Shown here: positions 6,094 to 14,076 of the stretch, piece after piece | Numbering within the stretch: position 1 is the first letter of the stretch | How the letters are laid out: every line of letters starts with the position of its first letter | Assembly: GCA_964569015.1 (NCBI GenBank) | Contig: CAZMSN010000042.1 | Span: 1 to 15,840, forward strand | Direction: 5' to 3' | From: CAYQEC01 sp964569015 | Lineage (GTDB): Bacteria; Actinomycetota; Acidimicrobiia; Spongiisociales; UBA5794 | DNA: 15,840 bases | Program-made: the position numbers and the translations under genes | The notes under the pieces: generated by a model | The model's input: the letters and a program-made list of their open reading frames with translations, nothing else | Databases searched by the model: none | What the model was told of the DNA's origin: nothing

Positions 6094-7097
6094 TGTGTGT
6101 TTCTCTGGAACATCAGGCTGACAGAGTTGTTGTCGACATTGACGTCGGGCTCGGCCAACGATACCTCCACCACCAGGCTGTAGATCGCCCCCTCTTCGAC
6201 GCGGAGATCCGAGAACTCCAGTGACGTCGACTCCCCGGGACTCAGCGCCGGGAAAGCACGGCTCTCGACGAAGGGCTCCTCGGAGGACGACGTCCGGCTG
6301 AGCGTCATCACCACCGAGATCTGCTCGATCGACACGTTCCCGTCGTTCGAGATCACCGCCGTCACCACGAAGTCCTCCGAGAACGGGACGACGGCGACCC
6401 CGCCGCTCACACTCGCCGGCTCCGGATCGACCTTGAGGCTCACCGCCACGTCACGGTCCTCACTCAAGAGACGCAGTCTGCGAAGCTCCTCGGAGAGGGA
6501 CACGGCATCGTAGATCGGTGCCTCCGGGGTCCCGGCGTAGGCGATGGCCGGCAACTCGATCGTCACCAGATCCGCTTCGAGCCGCTCCACCGCCTCCCGA
6601 AAGTCGGCGTATGCCCGATCTCCGAGGCGCAGCAGATCGAACACGTCGTCCAGCACCACCTCACCGGACGAATCGCCGTCCGGGGCGTCGAGAACCTGCA
6701 CGATCGCCTCGTCGAACGCGTCGAGGCCGTCGCTCCACGCCGACACCGCCACCAACAGCGACCCATGGGCCCCAGCTACCGGCCGGGGGACAACGGCTTC
6801 GTCGATACGCTTCTCGAGGCCCGCCGCATCCTCCGAGAGCGTCGTCAGGCGCTGAAGGACCGTCGGCCGATCGAGTTGATCGAGCGAAGCGAACAGATCG
6901 CTGAGCGTCGCCGACAGCGTCTCGTGCTCGCCGGCGACCTCCTCGGCCAGATCGAGATAATCGACCGTCTCGCGCTCTTCGGTCCGGTATCGCACGGCGA
7001 GAGCAACGATGGCGACGAGGATCGCGACCGCGCCGAACAGGATGAGATTGCGCCTGCGGCGCGATCGACGATCGTCCGCAAATGGGGAATACGCCAT
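6090..7097 (-). CDS. unrecognised membrane-anchored protein with C-terminal beta-sandwich
   Basis: A 335-residue protein that I cannot assign to a family. The N-terminus is short and basic (RRSRRRR, 10-16), followed by one transmembrane helix (about 17-36), consistent with N-in topology and a large extracytoplasmic part. Residues 45-215 look mainly helical and acidic. Residues about 220-330 look like an Ig-like or CARDB-type beta-sandwich: VVTAVISNDGNVSIEQISV, then a PGES turn and a DVNVDNNSVSL end. There are no cysteines or obvious catalytic motifs. The ATG lies only 5 bases after the 3' end of tRNA-Leu on the same strand, leaving no room for a Shine-Dalgarno outside the tRNA. Later in-frame starts would remove the membrane helix. 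It overlaps the DUF4446 gene by ATGA. Confidence 0.78.
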   Translation of the reverse strand: MAYSPFADDRRSRRRRNLILFGAVAILVAIVALAVRYRTEERETVDYLDLAEEVAGEHETLSATLSDLFASLDQLDRPTVLQRLTTLSEDAAGLEKRIDEAVVPRPVAGAHGSLLVAVSAWSDGLDAFDEAIVQVLDAPDGDSSGEVVLDDVFDLLRLGDRAYADFREAVERLEADLVTIELPAIAYAGTPEAPIYDAVSLSEELRRLRLLSEDRDVAVSLKVDPEPASVSGGVAVVPFSEDFVVTAVISNDGNVSIEQISVVMTLSRTSSSEEPFVESRAFPALSPGESTSLEFSDLRVEEGAIYSLVVEVSLAEPDVNVDNNSVSLMFQRNTQ

Positions 7098-7102
7098 GGG
7101 AG

Positions 7103-7186
<84 letters not shown>

Positions 7187-7198
7187 GCAGAGGCCGAA

Positions 7199-7204
7199 AT
7201 GGTA
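7199..7204 (-). promoter_or_regulatory. -10 box TACCAT of tRNA-Leu
   Basis: On the minus strand TACCAT lies 12 bases before the tRNA 5' end, so a start near 7192 would give a leader of about 6 bases. It is the same hexamer as upstream of the SRP RNA and pknB. No convincing -35 is visible. Confidence 0.5.
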
Positions 7205-7289
7205 ACACGGGTGGAAGAACTCGGACCGGCCGGCCATGGTCGCGTCGGCTCCGTCCCGCCCCACCCGGCCCGGAAACGGCTCGTCACCG

Positions 7290-7295
7290 TAAACT
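7290..7295 (+). promoter_or_regulatory. -10 box TAAACT of fhaA, probably giving a leaderless mRNA
   Basis: TAAACT fits TANNNT and ends 7 bases before the ATG at 7303. The predicted transcription start therefore falls on or one base before the start codon. No Shine-Dalgarno precedes the ATG (CGGTCCC), which agrees with a leaderless message, a common class in Actinobacteria. Confidence 0.5.
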
Positions 7296-7302
7296 CGGTC
7301 CC

Positions 7303-7971
7303 ATGGGCCTCGCCCGTGAACTGGAACGGCGTCTGGAACGGATCGTCGACGGCCTGTCGGCGACGGTGTTCCGCGGCCGGATGCATCCGGTCGACCTCGC
7401 CGACCGGCTGGTCCGCCAAGCCGACCTCCTCGTCGAGGACGGGCCGGCCGGCTCCACCATCCCCAACGACTACGTCGTCGGCGTCAATCCACGTGACCTC
7501 TCCGTCGACGGCCTCGATCGCGACACCCTGGAAGTGGAGCTGGCGGCGACGGTGGCCGCCACCGCCGCCGAGCGCGGCTGGCGCATCGAAGGCCCGATCC
7601 GGGTCCGCCTCGTCGACACCACCACGGTCGGGCAGGGATCGATCGAATGCACCGCGGCGCGGGCCCCCGGCGGCCTGGCGCCGTGGGGCCAACTCATCGA
7701 AGAACGCGGCTCCCGCCACTTCCTCTTCGGCGACAACCGCATCCTCGTCGGCCGGGCCGACGACACCGACGTCACCCTCGCCGAGCCGGAGGTGTCCCGC
7801 TACCACGCCCTCATCTTCCGCGAGGCGGGCCGCATCTGGCTCGCCGACCTGGAATCCGCCAACGGCACCAGCCGCAACGGATCACGGCTCGACGCCGAAC
7901 CCGTGGCGATCGGCCCGGGTGACCTCTTGGGATTCGGACCGGCTACCTTTGCCTTCCGCGCACTCTCGTAG
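7303..7971 (+). CDS. fhaA: FHA domain protein FhaA (DUF3662 + FHA)
   Basis: A 222-residue cytosolic phosphothreonine reader of the cell-wall kinase pathway. Residues 1 to about 125 are the DUF3662 domain (GLARELERRLERIVDGL start, then FRGRMHPVDLADRLVRQAD and PNDYVVGVNP). The FHA domain occupies about 135-222, with the phosphate-binding motifs GR (150-151), SRYH (165-168) and NGT (187-189). In Mycobacterium FhaA binds phosphorylated partners such as the pseudokinase domain of MviN; the partner here is unknown. The mycobacterial protein is more than twice as long, the difference being a long linker that is nearly absent here. The ATG at 7303 matches the family start, although the frame is open further upstream. 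First gene of the operon; fhaB starts 8 bases after the stop. Confidence 0.92.
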   Translation: MGLARELERRLERIVDGLSATVFRGRMHPVDLADRLVRQADLLVEDGPAGSTIPNDYVVGVNPRDLSVDGLDRDTLEVELAATVAATAAERGWRIEGPIRVRLVDTTTVGQGSIECTAARAPGGLAPWGQLIEERGSRHFLFGDNRILVGRADDTDVTLAEPEVSRYHALIFREAGRIWLADLESANGTSRNGSRLDAEPVAIGPGDLLGFGPATFAFRALS

Positions 7972-7974
7972 GAG
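7970..7974 (+). promoter_or_regulatory. ribosome binding site AGGAG that supports a TTG start of fhaB
   Basis: AGGAG overlaps the fhaA stop codon TAG and lies 5 bases before the TTG at 7980. It supports this rare start codon and couples fhaB to fhaA. Confidence 0.7.
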
Positions 7975-7979
7975 AACGA

Positions 7980-8393
7980 TTGCCGGCACTGTTCCTCAAC
8001 CTGCTGAAGCTGATCTTCCTCGCCCTGGTCTACCTCTTCCTGTGGCAGATCGGGCGCTCGATCGGCGCCCACATCGGCCCGACCCAGTCGACCCGCCACG
8101 GCAAGATGGCCGGTGAACTGGTCGTGGTGCGCTCCGACACGCTGAGCGGCCACCGCTACCCGCTCGGCGCCCCCGTCGTGTTGGGCCGCTCCGACGAGGC
8201 CGATATCCTCATCGACGACCCCTACGCCTCCGACTTCCACGTGCGCATCGGGCTCCAGGACGGGGCGATGATGCTCAACGATCTCGGCTCGACCAACGGA
8301 ACCTATGTGAACGGCCGCAGAGTCACCGTCCCCATCAGTCTCGGCAAGGGCGATGCGGTGCAGATCGGCAAGACGATTCTCGAGGTGCGATGA
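7980..8393 (+). CDS. fhaB: membrane-anchored FHA domain protein FhaB (FipA-like)
   Basis: A 137-residue protein with an N-terminal transmembrane helix (about residues 3-24, LFLNLLKLIFLALVYLFLWQ), a short linker and an FHA domain (about 45-137). FHA motifs are LGRS (68-71), SDFH (84-87) and NGT (106-108), ending in QIGKTILEVR, very like mycobacterial FhaB. S84 and H87 are kept, but aspartate stands between them where a basic residue is frequent. It reads phosphothreonines made by the operon's kinase; in Mycobacterium FhaB/FipA links the kinase to the division machinery. The start is TTG with a good Shine-Dalgarno. Its stop overlaps the pstP start by four bases (ATGA). Confidence 0.9.
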   Translation: MPALFLNLLKLIFLALVYLFLWQIGRSIGAHIGPTQSTRHGKMAGELVVVRSDTLSGHRYPLGAPVVLGRSDEADILIDDPYASDFHVRIGLQDGAMMLNDLGSTNGTYVNGRRVTVPISLGKGDAVQIGKTILEVR

Positions 8394-9106
8394 AGTACAG
8401 CTGGGCAACCGCCACCCACGTGGGCCACATACGGGCCGGCAACGAGGACTCGGTGCACCCCACCGGGGACGGATCCGGCGCGGGCCCGGTGCTGATCGCC
8501 GTCGCCGACGGCATGGGAGGCCACGTTGCCGGTGAGATCGCCAGTCGCATCGCCATCGAGGCCGCCACCATCGAGCCCCCCGACGTGCTCACCCCCGCCG
8601 AGCGGCTCGCTGCCGCCAACGAGGCGGTCCTCGGCGCCGTCCGGGACGACCCGACCCTCGCCGGCATGGGCACGACGCTCACGCTGGGGGTCTTCGACCG
8701 CGACGGTGTGCTCCATCTCGGACACATCGGCGACAGCCGCGCCTATCTGTGGCGCGACGACGACCTCTCCCAGATCACCGTAGACCACACCCTGGTGAGC
8801 GACATGGTGGCGCGGGGCCAGCTCACACCGGCCCAGGCCCAGAACCATCCCCGCCGTCACCTGCTCACCCGGGTCGTCGGCATGGCCCAGGTGAGCGCCG
8901 ACACCCTCGATGAGCCGCTCCTGCCGGGCGACCGGGTTCTGCTGTGCTCCGACGGACTCACCACCATGATCCCCGACTACGCCATCGCCGAGGTCTTCCA
9001 CGCCGCCGGAACACCCACCGAGGCTGCCTGGTCACTGATCGAGGCGGCCAACGCCGCCGGCGGCATGGACAACACCACTGTGGCCGTGGTGGACGTCGCG
9101 AGATGA
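8390..9106 (+). CDS. pstP: PP2C-family serine/threonine phosphatase PstP, catalytic domain only
   Basis: A 238-residue metal-dependent phosphatase that reverses PknB phosphorylation. All PP2C motifs are present: RAGNEDS with D20, VADGMGGH with metal-binding D40-G41, GMGTTLTL, HIGDSRAYL, LCSDGLTT with D188, and MDNTT with D227. The protein ends with the catalytic domain. The mycobacterial PstP has in addition a transmembrane helix and an extracellular region, so this version should be cytosolic. No frameshift explains the shorter length: the stop overlaps the rodA start (ATGA) and the C-terminal strand GGMDNTTVAVVDV is complete. It lies in the conserved order fhaA-fhaB-pstP-rodA-pbpA-pknB. Confidence 0.94.
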   Translation: MKYSWATATHVGHIRAGNEDSVHPTGDGSGAGPVLIAVADGMGGHVAGEIASRIAIEAATIEPPDVLTPAERLAAANEAVLGAVRDDPTLAGMGTTLTLGVFDRDGVLHLGHIGDSRAYLWRDDDLSQITVDHTLVSDMVARGQLTPAQAQNHPRRHLLTRVVGMAQVSADTLDEPLLPGDRVLLCSDGLTTMIPDYAIAEVFHAAGTPTEAAWSLIEAANAAGGMDNTTVAVVDVAR

Positions 9107-10398
9107 CTCGCGATGCCGAAGCGGCGCTCCTCGTCGCCGCGGCCGTGCTCGCCGCCATGGGCGTCGCGCTCGTCAACTTCGCCGGCGGCACTGGCTTCGA
9201 CGCCCAGGTGGCGCTGACCTTCCTCGTCTTTCTCGTAGCCTTCGGCGTCGTCAACGGTGCCCTGCGCCGCTGGGCCCCCGAGGGAAACCCCTACCTCTTC
9301 CCCATCGCTGCCTTCCTCACCGCCATCGGCTTCACCGAGATCTACCGCCTCGATCATCACCTCGCCTCACTCCAGCGCTGGTCACTCCTCGTTGCGGGCG
9401 TCATCACGGCGAGCGTGCTCTTCCTTCTCCGCAACGAAGGCGTGATCGCGTTACGCAGGTTCCGCTACCTGTTCCTGGCGGCCGCGGTGGCGCTCCTGCT
9501 GCTCCCCCTCCTGCCCGAGACCTGGGCGCTGCGAGGAGCGACGGTCGGCGGATCGAGACTGTGGGTGCGGCTCGAAATGCCCTTCGGCGAGCGGGCGCTC
9601 AGCTTCCAGCCCGGGGAGATCGCCAAGATATTCCTCGTCGTGTTCCTTGCCTCCTACCTGGCCGATCGCCACTTGGCCATGGCCGCCACCGCCCACCGGA
9701 TCGGACCGTTTCGATTCCCCGAGCTTCGCCGCATCGGACCCATCCTCGTCGCCGCAGCCGCCAGCTTCGCGGTGCTGACATACCAGCGCGACCTCGGCGC
9801 CTCGCTGCTGCTTTTCACCCTGTTCGTGACGATGATCTACGTCGCCACCGGGCGCGCCGTCTACTTGTTCACCGGCGGCCTGCTCGCCGTGGGCGGCGGC
9901 ATCGCCGCCTACCAGCTCTTCGACCACGTGCAGCGCCGGGTCTTCTCCCTGCTCCATCCCTTCGACGACTTCACCGGAGCCGGCTATCAGATCGCTCAGA
10001 GCCTCTTCGCGATGGGCAGCGGCAGCCTCACCGGATCCGGACTGGGGCTGGGCCGCCCCGATTTGATCCCCGCCGCCTCCACCGACTTCGTCTTCGCCGC
10101 CGTGGCCGAGGAAATGGGTTTCGCCGGCTCGGTAGCCGTTCTCGCCGGCTTCGCCCTGCTCCTCGCCGCCGGATTCGGGATCGCGCTGCGTGCCCGGGAC
10201 GTGTTCCGCAAGTTCTTCGCCGCCGGGCTCACGATCGCCCTCGGCGTCCAGGCGATCCTCATCCTCGCCGGGGTGTTGCGACTCTTCCCCGTCACCGGCA
10301 TCACCCTGCCGTTCATGTCCTACGGCGGATCGTCCCTGCTCGCCAACTTCATCCTCGTGGCGCTGCTGGTGCGAGTCTCCCATGGGGAGCGATCGTGA
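9103..10398 (+). CDS. rodA: SEDS-family peptidoglycan glycosyltransferase (RodA/FtsW)
   Basis: A 431-residue polytopic membrane protein, about ten spans, that polymerises lipid II into glycan strands and pairs with the class B PBP encoded next. SEDS signatures are SFQPGEIAKIFLVVFLASYLADR (from 167), QRDLGASLLLF, GAGYQIAQSLFAMGSGSLTGSGLGLG, the TDFVFAAVAEE segment (T327-D328-F329) and the C-terminal LPFMSYGGSS. The position between pstP and pbpA matches actinobacterial rodA rather than ftsW of the division cluster, although the sequence alone does not separate the two. The ATG at 9103 overlaps the pstP stop by four bases; the frame is open upstream, but that part is the pstP gene. Confidence 0.93.
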   Translation: MTRDAEAALLVAAAVLAAMGVALVNFAGGTGFDAQVALTFLVFLVAFGVVNGALRRWAPEGNPYLFPIAAFLTAIGFTEIYRLDHHLASLQRWSLLVAGVITASVLFLLRNEGVIALRRFRYLFLAAAVALLLLPLLPETWALRGATVGGSRLWVRLEMPFGERALSFQPGEIAKIFLVVFLASYLADRHLAMAATAHRIGPFRFPELRRIGPILVAAAASFAVLTYQRDLGASLLLFTLFVTMIYVATGRAVYLFTGGLLAVGGGIAAYQLFDHVQRRVFSLLHPFDDFTGAGYQIAQSLFAMGSGSLTGSGLGLGRPDLIPAASTDFVFAAVAEEMGFAGSVAVLAGFALLLAAGFGIALRARDVFRKFFAAGLTIALGVQAILILAGVLRLFPVTGITLPFMSYGGSSLLANFILVALLVRVSHGERS

Positions 10399-11864
10399 AC
10401 GGCCCGATCCGCTACGTCGCCACCGTCCTCCTCGTAGCTTTCGCGGTACTCATCGGCATGGCGGGCTACCGCCAGGTCGTGGCCGCCGACGACTACCGCG
10501 ACGACCCCCGCAACCTCCGCGTCGCGGCGGGGCGCACCGGGCGCGAGCGAGGCACCATCATCACCTCCGATGGCGAAATCGTCGCCGCCTCGGAAGCCAA
10601 TCCCGACGATCCTCTCGGATTCCGCCGCACCTACCCGCACGGTGACCTCTACAGCCACGTGGTCGGCTACGCCACGCTCCTGTTCGGGAGCACCGGCCTC
10701 GAGGGCTCCCACTCCGCCGACCTCGTCTCCGACCGGGACGCCACCATCTCGGGAGTGATCACTGCCATCCTCGGCGGCGACCTGAGACCCAGCGGCCTGC
10801 GCCTCACCATCGACCATGCCCTGCAGACGGTCGCGCGGGAGGCGCTCGGTGACCAGCGTGGTGCGATCGTGGCGCTCGACCCCGCCACCGGCGCCGTGCT
10901 CGCCATGGTGTCGACGCCCGGTTTCGATCCCAACGAGCTACTCGGCCCGACCGCGGCGACCGCCGGGGAGGCCCTCCAGAGTGACCCCTCCGAGCCGTTG
11001 CTCAACCGGGCAACGGCTGCAACCTATGCCCCCGGCTCGACGTTCAAGGTGATCACCACCGCCGCCGCTCTCCAGTCGGGCGTCGCCTCCTCCGGTACCG
11101 AGTATCCCGACACGGCCGAGCTCGAACTCCCCGGATCGACCGCCACCATCAGCAACTTCGACGGCGGAGTCTGCACCACCGGAACCTCGGTGAGCCTGGC
11201 CGATGCGTTCACCCGATCCTGCAACACGATCTTCGGGATGGTGGGCATGCAGGTCGGCGCCGAGGACCTCGTCGGCGCCGCCGAGGGTTTCGGCTTCAAT
11301 CTCGAGCCGCCCCTCGATCTGCCGACCGCCCCGTCGATGATCCCGGACGCCGATTCGTTCGAGTTCGACCTCCCCGCCGTTGCCCAGAGCGCCATCGGTC
11401 AGCGGGACGTCCGGGCGACGCCGCTCGAGATGGCACTGGTGGCGGCTGCCGTCGCCAACGGTGGCGAGATCATGGAGCCGTTCTTGATCGAAGAGGTGTT
11501 CAACGCAGACGGCATCGTCGAGCGCACTACTGAACCGGTGGTGTGGCGGCGGGCCATCAGCCCGGCGACCGCCGCGACGCTCACCGACCTGATGGAGCGG
11601 GTCGTCACCGCGGGAAGCGGGCGCCGAGCAGCCGTGCCCGGGGTGAGGCTGGCGGGCAAGACGGGAACCGCCGAGGTGCCCGACGGCGCCCCTCACGCCT
11701 GGTTCATCGGATTCGGCCCGGTCGGCTCCGATGACGTGCCCCAGATCGCCATCGCCGTGCTGGTGGAGTCGGGAGGAGACGTCGGGGAGAGCGCCTCGGG
11801 CGGCACGGTGGCGGCGCCCATCGCCAAAGCGCTGTTCGCAGAGTTCTTCGGAGTCACCGAGTGA
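10395..11864 (+). CDS. pbpA: class B penicillin-binding protein PbpA (transpeptidase)
   Basis: A 489-residue membrane-anchored D,D-transpeptidase, nearly the same length as mycobacterial PbpA. Residues 7-24 are the single N-terminal transmembrane helix. The penicillin-binding domain has the nucleophile motif STFK (S215-K218), SCN (S275-N277) and KTG (K422-G424). The N-terminal non-catalytic segment includes the RGTIITSDGEIVA element of the family. The GTG start at 10395 overlaps the rodA stop (GTGA) and has GGGGAG 5 bases upstream, giving coupled synthesis of a SEDS-PBP pair. The frame is open far upstream over rodA, but that extension is in the wrong frame for rodA and has no family match. 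Confidence 0.95.
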   Translation: MNGPIRYVATVLLVAFAVLIGMAGYRQVVAADDYRDDPRNLRVAAGRTGRERGTIITSDGEIVAASEANPDDPLGFRRTYPHGDLYSHVVGYATLLFGSTGLEGSHSADLVSDRDATISGVITAILGGDLRPSGLRLTIDHALQTVAREALGDQRGAIVALDPATGAVLAMVSTPGFDPNELLGPTAATAGEALQSDPSEPLLNRATAATYAPGSTFKVITTAAALQSGVASSGTEYPDTAELELPGSTATISNFDGGVCTTGTSVSLADAFTRSCNTIFGMVGMQVGAEDLVGAAEGFGFNLEPPLDLPTAPSMIPDADSFEFDLPAVAQSAIGQRDVRATPLEMALVAAAVANGGEIMEPFLIEEVFNADGIVERTTEPVVWRRAISPATAATLTDLMERVVTAGSGRRAAVPGVRLAGKTGTAEVPDGAPHAWFIGFGPVGSDDVPQIAIAVLVESGGDVGESASGGTVAAPIAKALFAEFFGVTE

Positions 11865-11899
11865 AAGCCATTGACATGTGCGCAACCGCTCATCGCCGG

Positions 11900-11905
11900 T
11901 ACCAT
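11900..11905 (+). promoter_or_regulatory. candidate -10 box TACCAT of a pknB promoter
   Basis: TACCAT in the 49-base gap between pbpA and pknB would place transcription start at about 11912-11914, on the pknB GTG start codon. A TTGACA hexamer is at 11871-11876, but the spacing of 23 bases is too long for a normal pair. No Shine-Dalgarno precedes the GTG, which agrees with a leaderless message. Confidence 0.4.
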
Positions 11906-11913
11906 TCCCGATC

Positions 11914-14070
11914 GTGACAGAATCCCGCATCCTCTCCGGCCGATACCGGATCACCGGACACCTGGCGCGTGGCGGCATGGCCGATGTCTTCGAGGCGGAG
12001 GACCTTGCCCTCGGGCGCCGGGTCGCGGTCAAGATCCTGCATCAGCGGTTCGCCTCCGATGAGGCATTCGTGGCGCGCTTCCGGCGGGAGGCGCAGGCCG
12101 CGGCCAACCTGAGCCATCCCAATATCGTCAGCATCTATGACTTCGGCGCCGAGGGCGACACCTACTTCATGGTGATGGAGGTCATCGAGGGACGCACTCT
12201 GCGGGACATTCGCAGAACCGAGGGGGCGCTGCTTCCCCGTCGCGCCGCCGAGATCGCCGCGGAAGCGGCAGCCGCCCTCACGGTGGCCCACCAAGCGGGT
12301 GTCTTCCACCGCGACATCAAGCCCGGCAACATCATGCTGACGCCCGACGGGAGTGTGAAGGTCACCGATTTCGGCATCGCCCGCGCCCTGGACGATTCCG
12401 AGGAGCTGACCCGCACCGGCGCCGTCATCGGCACCGCCACCTACTTCAGTCCCGAGCAGGCCCAGGGGCTGCCCGCCGACGCCCGTTCCGACATCTACTC
12501 ACTCGGCGTCGTGCTCTACGAGCTGGTGTGCGGCCAGGCGCCCTTCACCGGCGAGAGCCCCGTGGCCGTGGCCTACCAGCACGTCTCGGAGTACGCGGTT
12601 CCTCCCAGCGGCATCAACCCCGACGTTCCCGCCGAGCTGGAAGCGATCATCGAGCGAGCCATGGAGAAGGACCCGACTCGTCGCTACCAGACCGCCGCCG
12701 AGCTGCGCAACGACCTGCTGCGCTTCCTGCGGGGCGAGGTTCCGACGTCGATGCCGGCGGAGACGACGGCCGCCGCGGCCGCCGTTCCGGTGGACGCCGG
12801 CGCCGCCACCCGACTCATGACCACTCCCCCGCCGCCGGCCACCGTCCCCCCCGACGAGACCGCCCGCCACGTCGCCCAGTATCCGGCAGAGACCCGCAGC
12901 CAGACCTCCTACATCCTGGCGATCGTGGCACTCCTGCTCGTGCTCGCCGGCGGCATCTTCATTCTGTTCCGCCTCCTCGCCCCGCCGGGAGACGACGAAG
13001 AGGCGGTCGCCATGGTCGAGGTGCCGCCGCTCGCCGGATTGTCGATCAACGATGCCTTCACCCAGATCACCGATCTCGGCCTGACGCCTCGCCAGCGCGA
13101 CCAGTCGAGCACGACCGTCGACGCGGACATCGTCATCGACACCGAGCCCACCGCCGGCACCGAAGTCGCCCCCGGGTCGATCGTGGTCGTCATCATCTCG
13201 TCGGGACCCGAGGAGTACCCGATCCCCCGCGTCATCGACGAGACAGAGGAGGTGGCCCGCGCCCGCATCCTCGACGACGGTTTCCTGGTCGGCGACGTCA
13301 AAGTCCAGGACAACCAAGACGTGGCCGAGGGCATTGTGTTCGACCAGAGCCCCAATCCGGGAGAACCGGCGGCGCCGGGCACCGTCATCGACCTGTGGGT
13401 CTCCGGCGGCCCGCTGGTGCTCACGATGCCCAATCTCGTCGGCGTCTCGGAGGAGACCGCCACCCAGCAGCTCGCCCGCGAGGGCTTCGAGACCGTCGAG
13501 GTCGTCGAGGAGTACTCCAACGACGTCCTCGAGGGATTCGTCACGCGCACCGATCCGGAATCGGGCGATCTCAGCCACCGAGACGACGTCGTGACGGTGT
13601 ACGTCTCGAAGGGGCCCGAGCCATTCGCTCTTCCCGACCTGTCCGGGCAATCCGAGACCGAGGCCCGCGACTACGCCGCCGAGAACGGCCTGGTGCTCAT
13701 TGTCGACCCCGAGACCGTCGACGTCACCGCCGCCAGTGGCCTCGACCAGCTCGTCGCCGCCCAGGATCCGGCAGCGGGCACCGAGGTGAAGTACGGCGAC
13801 GAGATCCACGTCCGGCTCGGCAAGCTCATCGAGGTCACCGTCCCCGAGCTGCTCGGCATGGACGAGGAGGACGCGACGAACGCCCTTCTCGATCGCGGCC
13901 TGACGCTGAACGTCGTGGGAACCGTCGAGGTCACCGTCGAGTCCGGGCTGGAGGCCCGGGTCGTTGAGCAGGACCCCGTCGCCGGCACCACCGTGCCGGA
14001 CGGATCGATCGTCGAGGTGTCGCTGGGCATCGTCCCGCCGCCCACCACCGAACCCGACGCGACCCCCTGA
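11914..14070 (+). CDS. pknB: PASTA-domain serine/threonine protein kinase PknB
   Basis: A 718-residue transmembrane kinase that senses peptidoglycan or lipid II and phosphorylates cell-wall and division proteins. The kinase domain spans about 9-275: glycine loop GHLARGGMADVFEAE, K40 in VAVKIL, HRDIKPGN with catalytic D134, DFG at 152-154, and activation-loop T166 and T168 in LTRTGAVIGTATYFSPEQ, matching the autophosphorylated TxT of mycobacterial PknB. A juxtamembrane Ala/Pro-rich linker precedes a transmembrane helix (about 332-354). Five PASTA repeats follow at about 369-434, 435-500, 501-569, 571-639 and 640-707. Mycobacterial PknB has four. I chose the GTG at 11914; a GTG at 11878 in the same frame adds 12 poorly matching residues. 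mutY starts 6 bases after the stop. Confidence 0.95.
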   Translation: MTESRILSGRYRITGHLARGGMADVFEAEDLALGRRVAVKILHQRFASDEAFVARFRREAQAAANLSHPNIVSIYDFGAEGDTYFMVMEVIEGRTLRDIRRTEGALLPRRAAEIAAEAAAALTVAHQAGVFHRDIKPGNIMLTPDGSVKVTDFGIARALDDSEELTRTGAVIGTATYFSPEQAQGLPADARSDIYSLGVVLYELVCGQAPFTGESPVAVAYQHVSEYAVPPSGINPDVPAELEAIIERAMEKDPTRRYQTAAELRNDLLRFLRGEVPTSMPAETTAAAAAVPVDAGAATRLMTTPPPPATVPPDETARHVAQYPAETRSQTSYILAIVALLLVLAGGIFILFRLLAPPGDDEEAVAMVEVPPLAGLSINDAFTQITDLGLTPRQRDQSSTTVDADIVIDTEPTAGTEVAPGSIVVVIISSGPEEYPIPRVIDETEEVARARILDDGFLVGDVKVQDNQDVAEGIVFDQSPNPGEPAAPGTVIDLWVSGGPLVLTMPNLVGVSEETATQQLAREGFETVEVVEEYSNDVLEGFVTRTDPESGDLSHRDDVVTVYVSKGPEPFALPDLSGQSETEARDYAAENGLVLIVDPETVDVTAASGLDQLVAAQDPAAGTEVKYGDEIHVRLGKLIEVTVPELLGMDEEDATNALLDRGLTLNVVGTVEVTVESGLEARVVEQDPVAGTTVPDGSIVEVSLGIVPPPTTEPDATP

Positions 14071-14076
14071 CCTCCC

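Noticed and set aside
9451..10383. Minus-strand frame of 310 codons opposite rodA
   Set aside because: Antisense of transmembrane helices, rich in Glu and Gly, with no family features.
9561..10394. N-terminal extension of pbpA through rodA
   Set aside because: The extension is read in the wrong frame of rodA and is Arg-rich; the GTG at 10395 with GGGGAG and the usual PBP length decide the start.
11871..11899. TTGACA as -35 paired with TACCAT upstream of pknB
   Set aside because: The spacer would be 23 bases; I keep only the -10 as a candidate.
12499..13809. Minus-strand frame of 436 codons opposite pknB
   Set aside because: Low-complexity Gly/Asp/Val-rich antisense of the PASTA and linker region, with no start signal.
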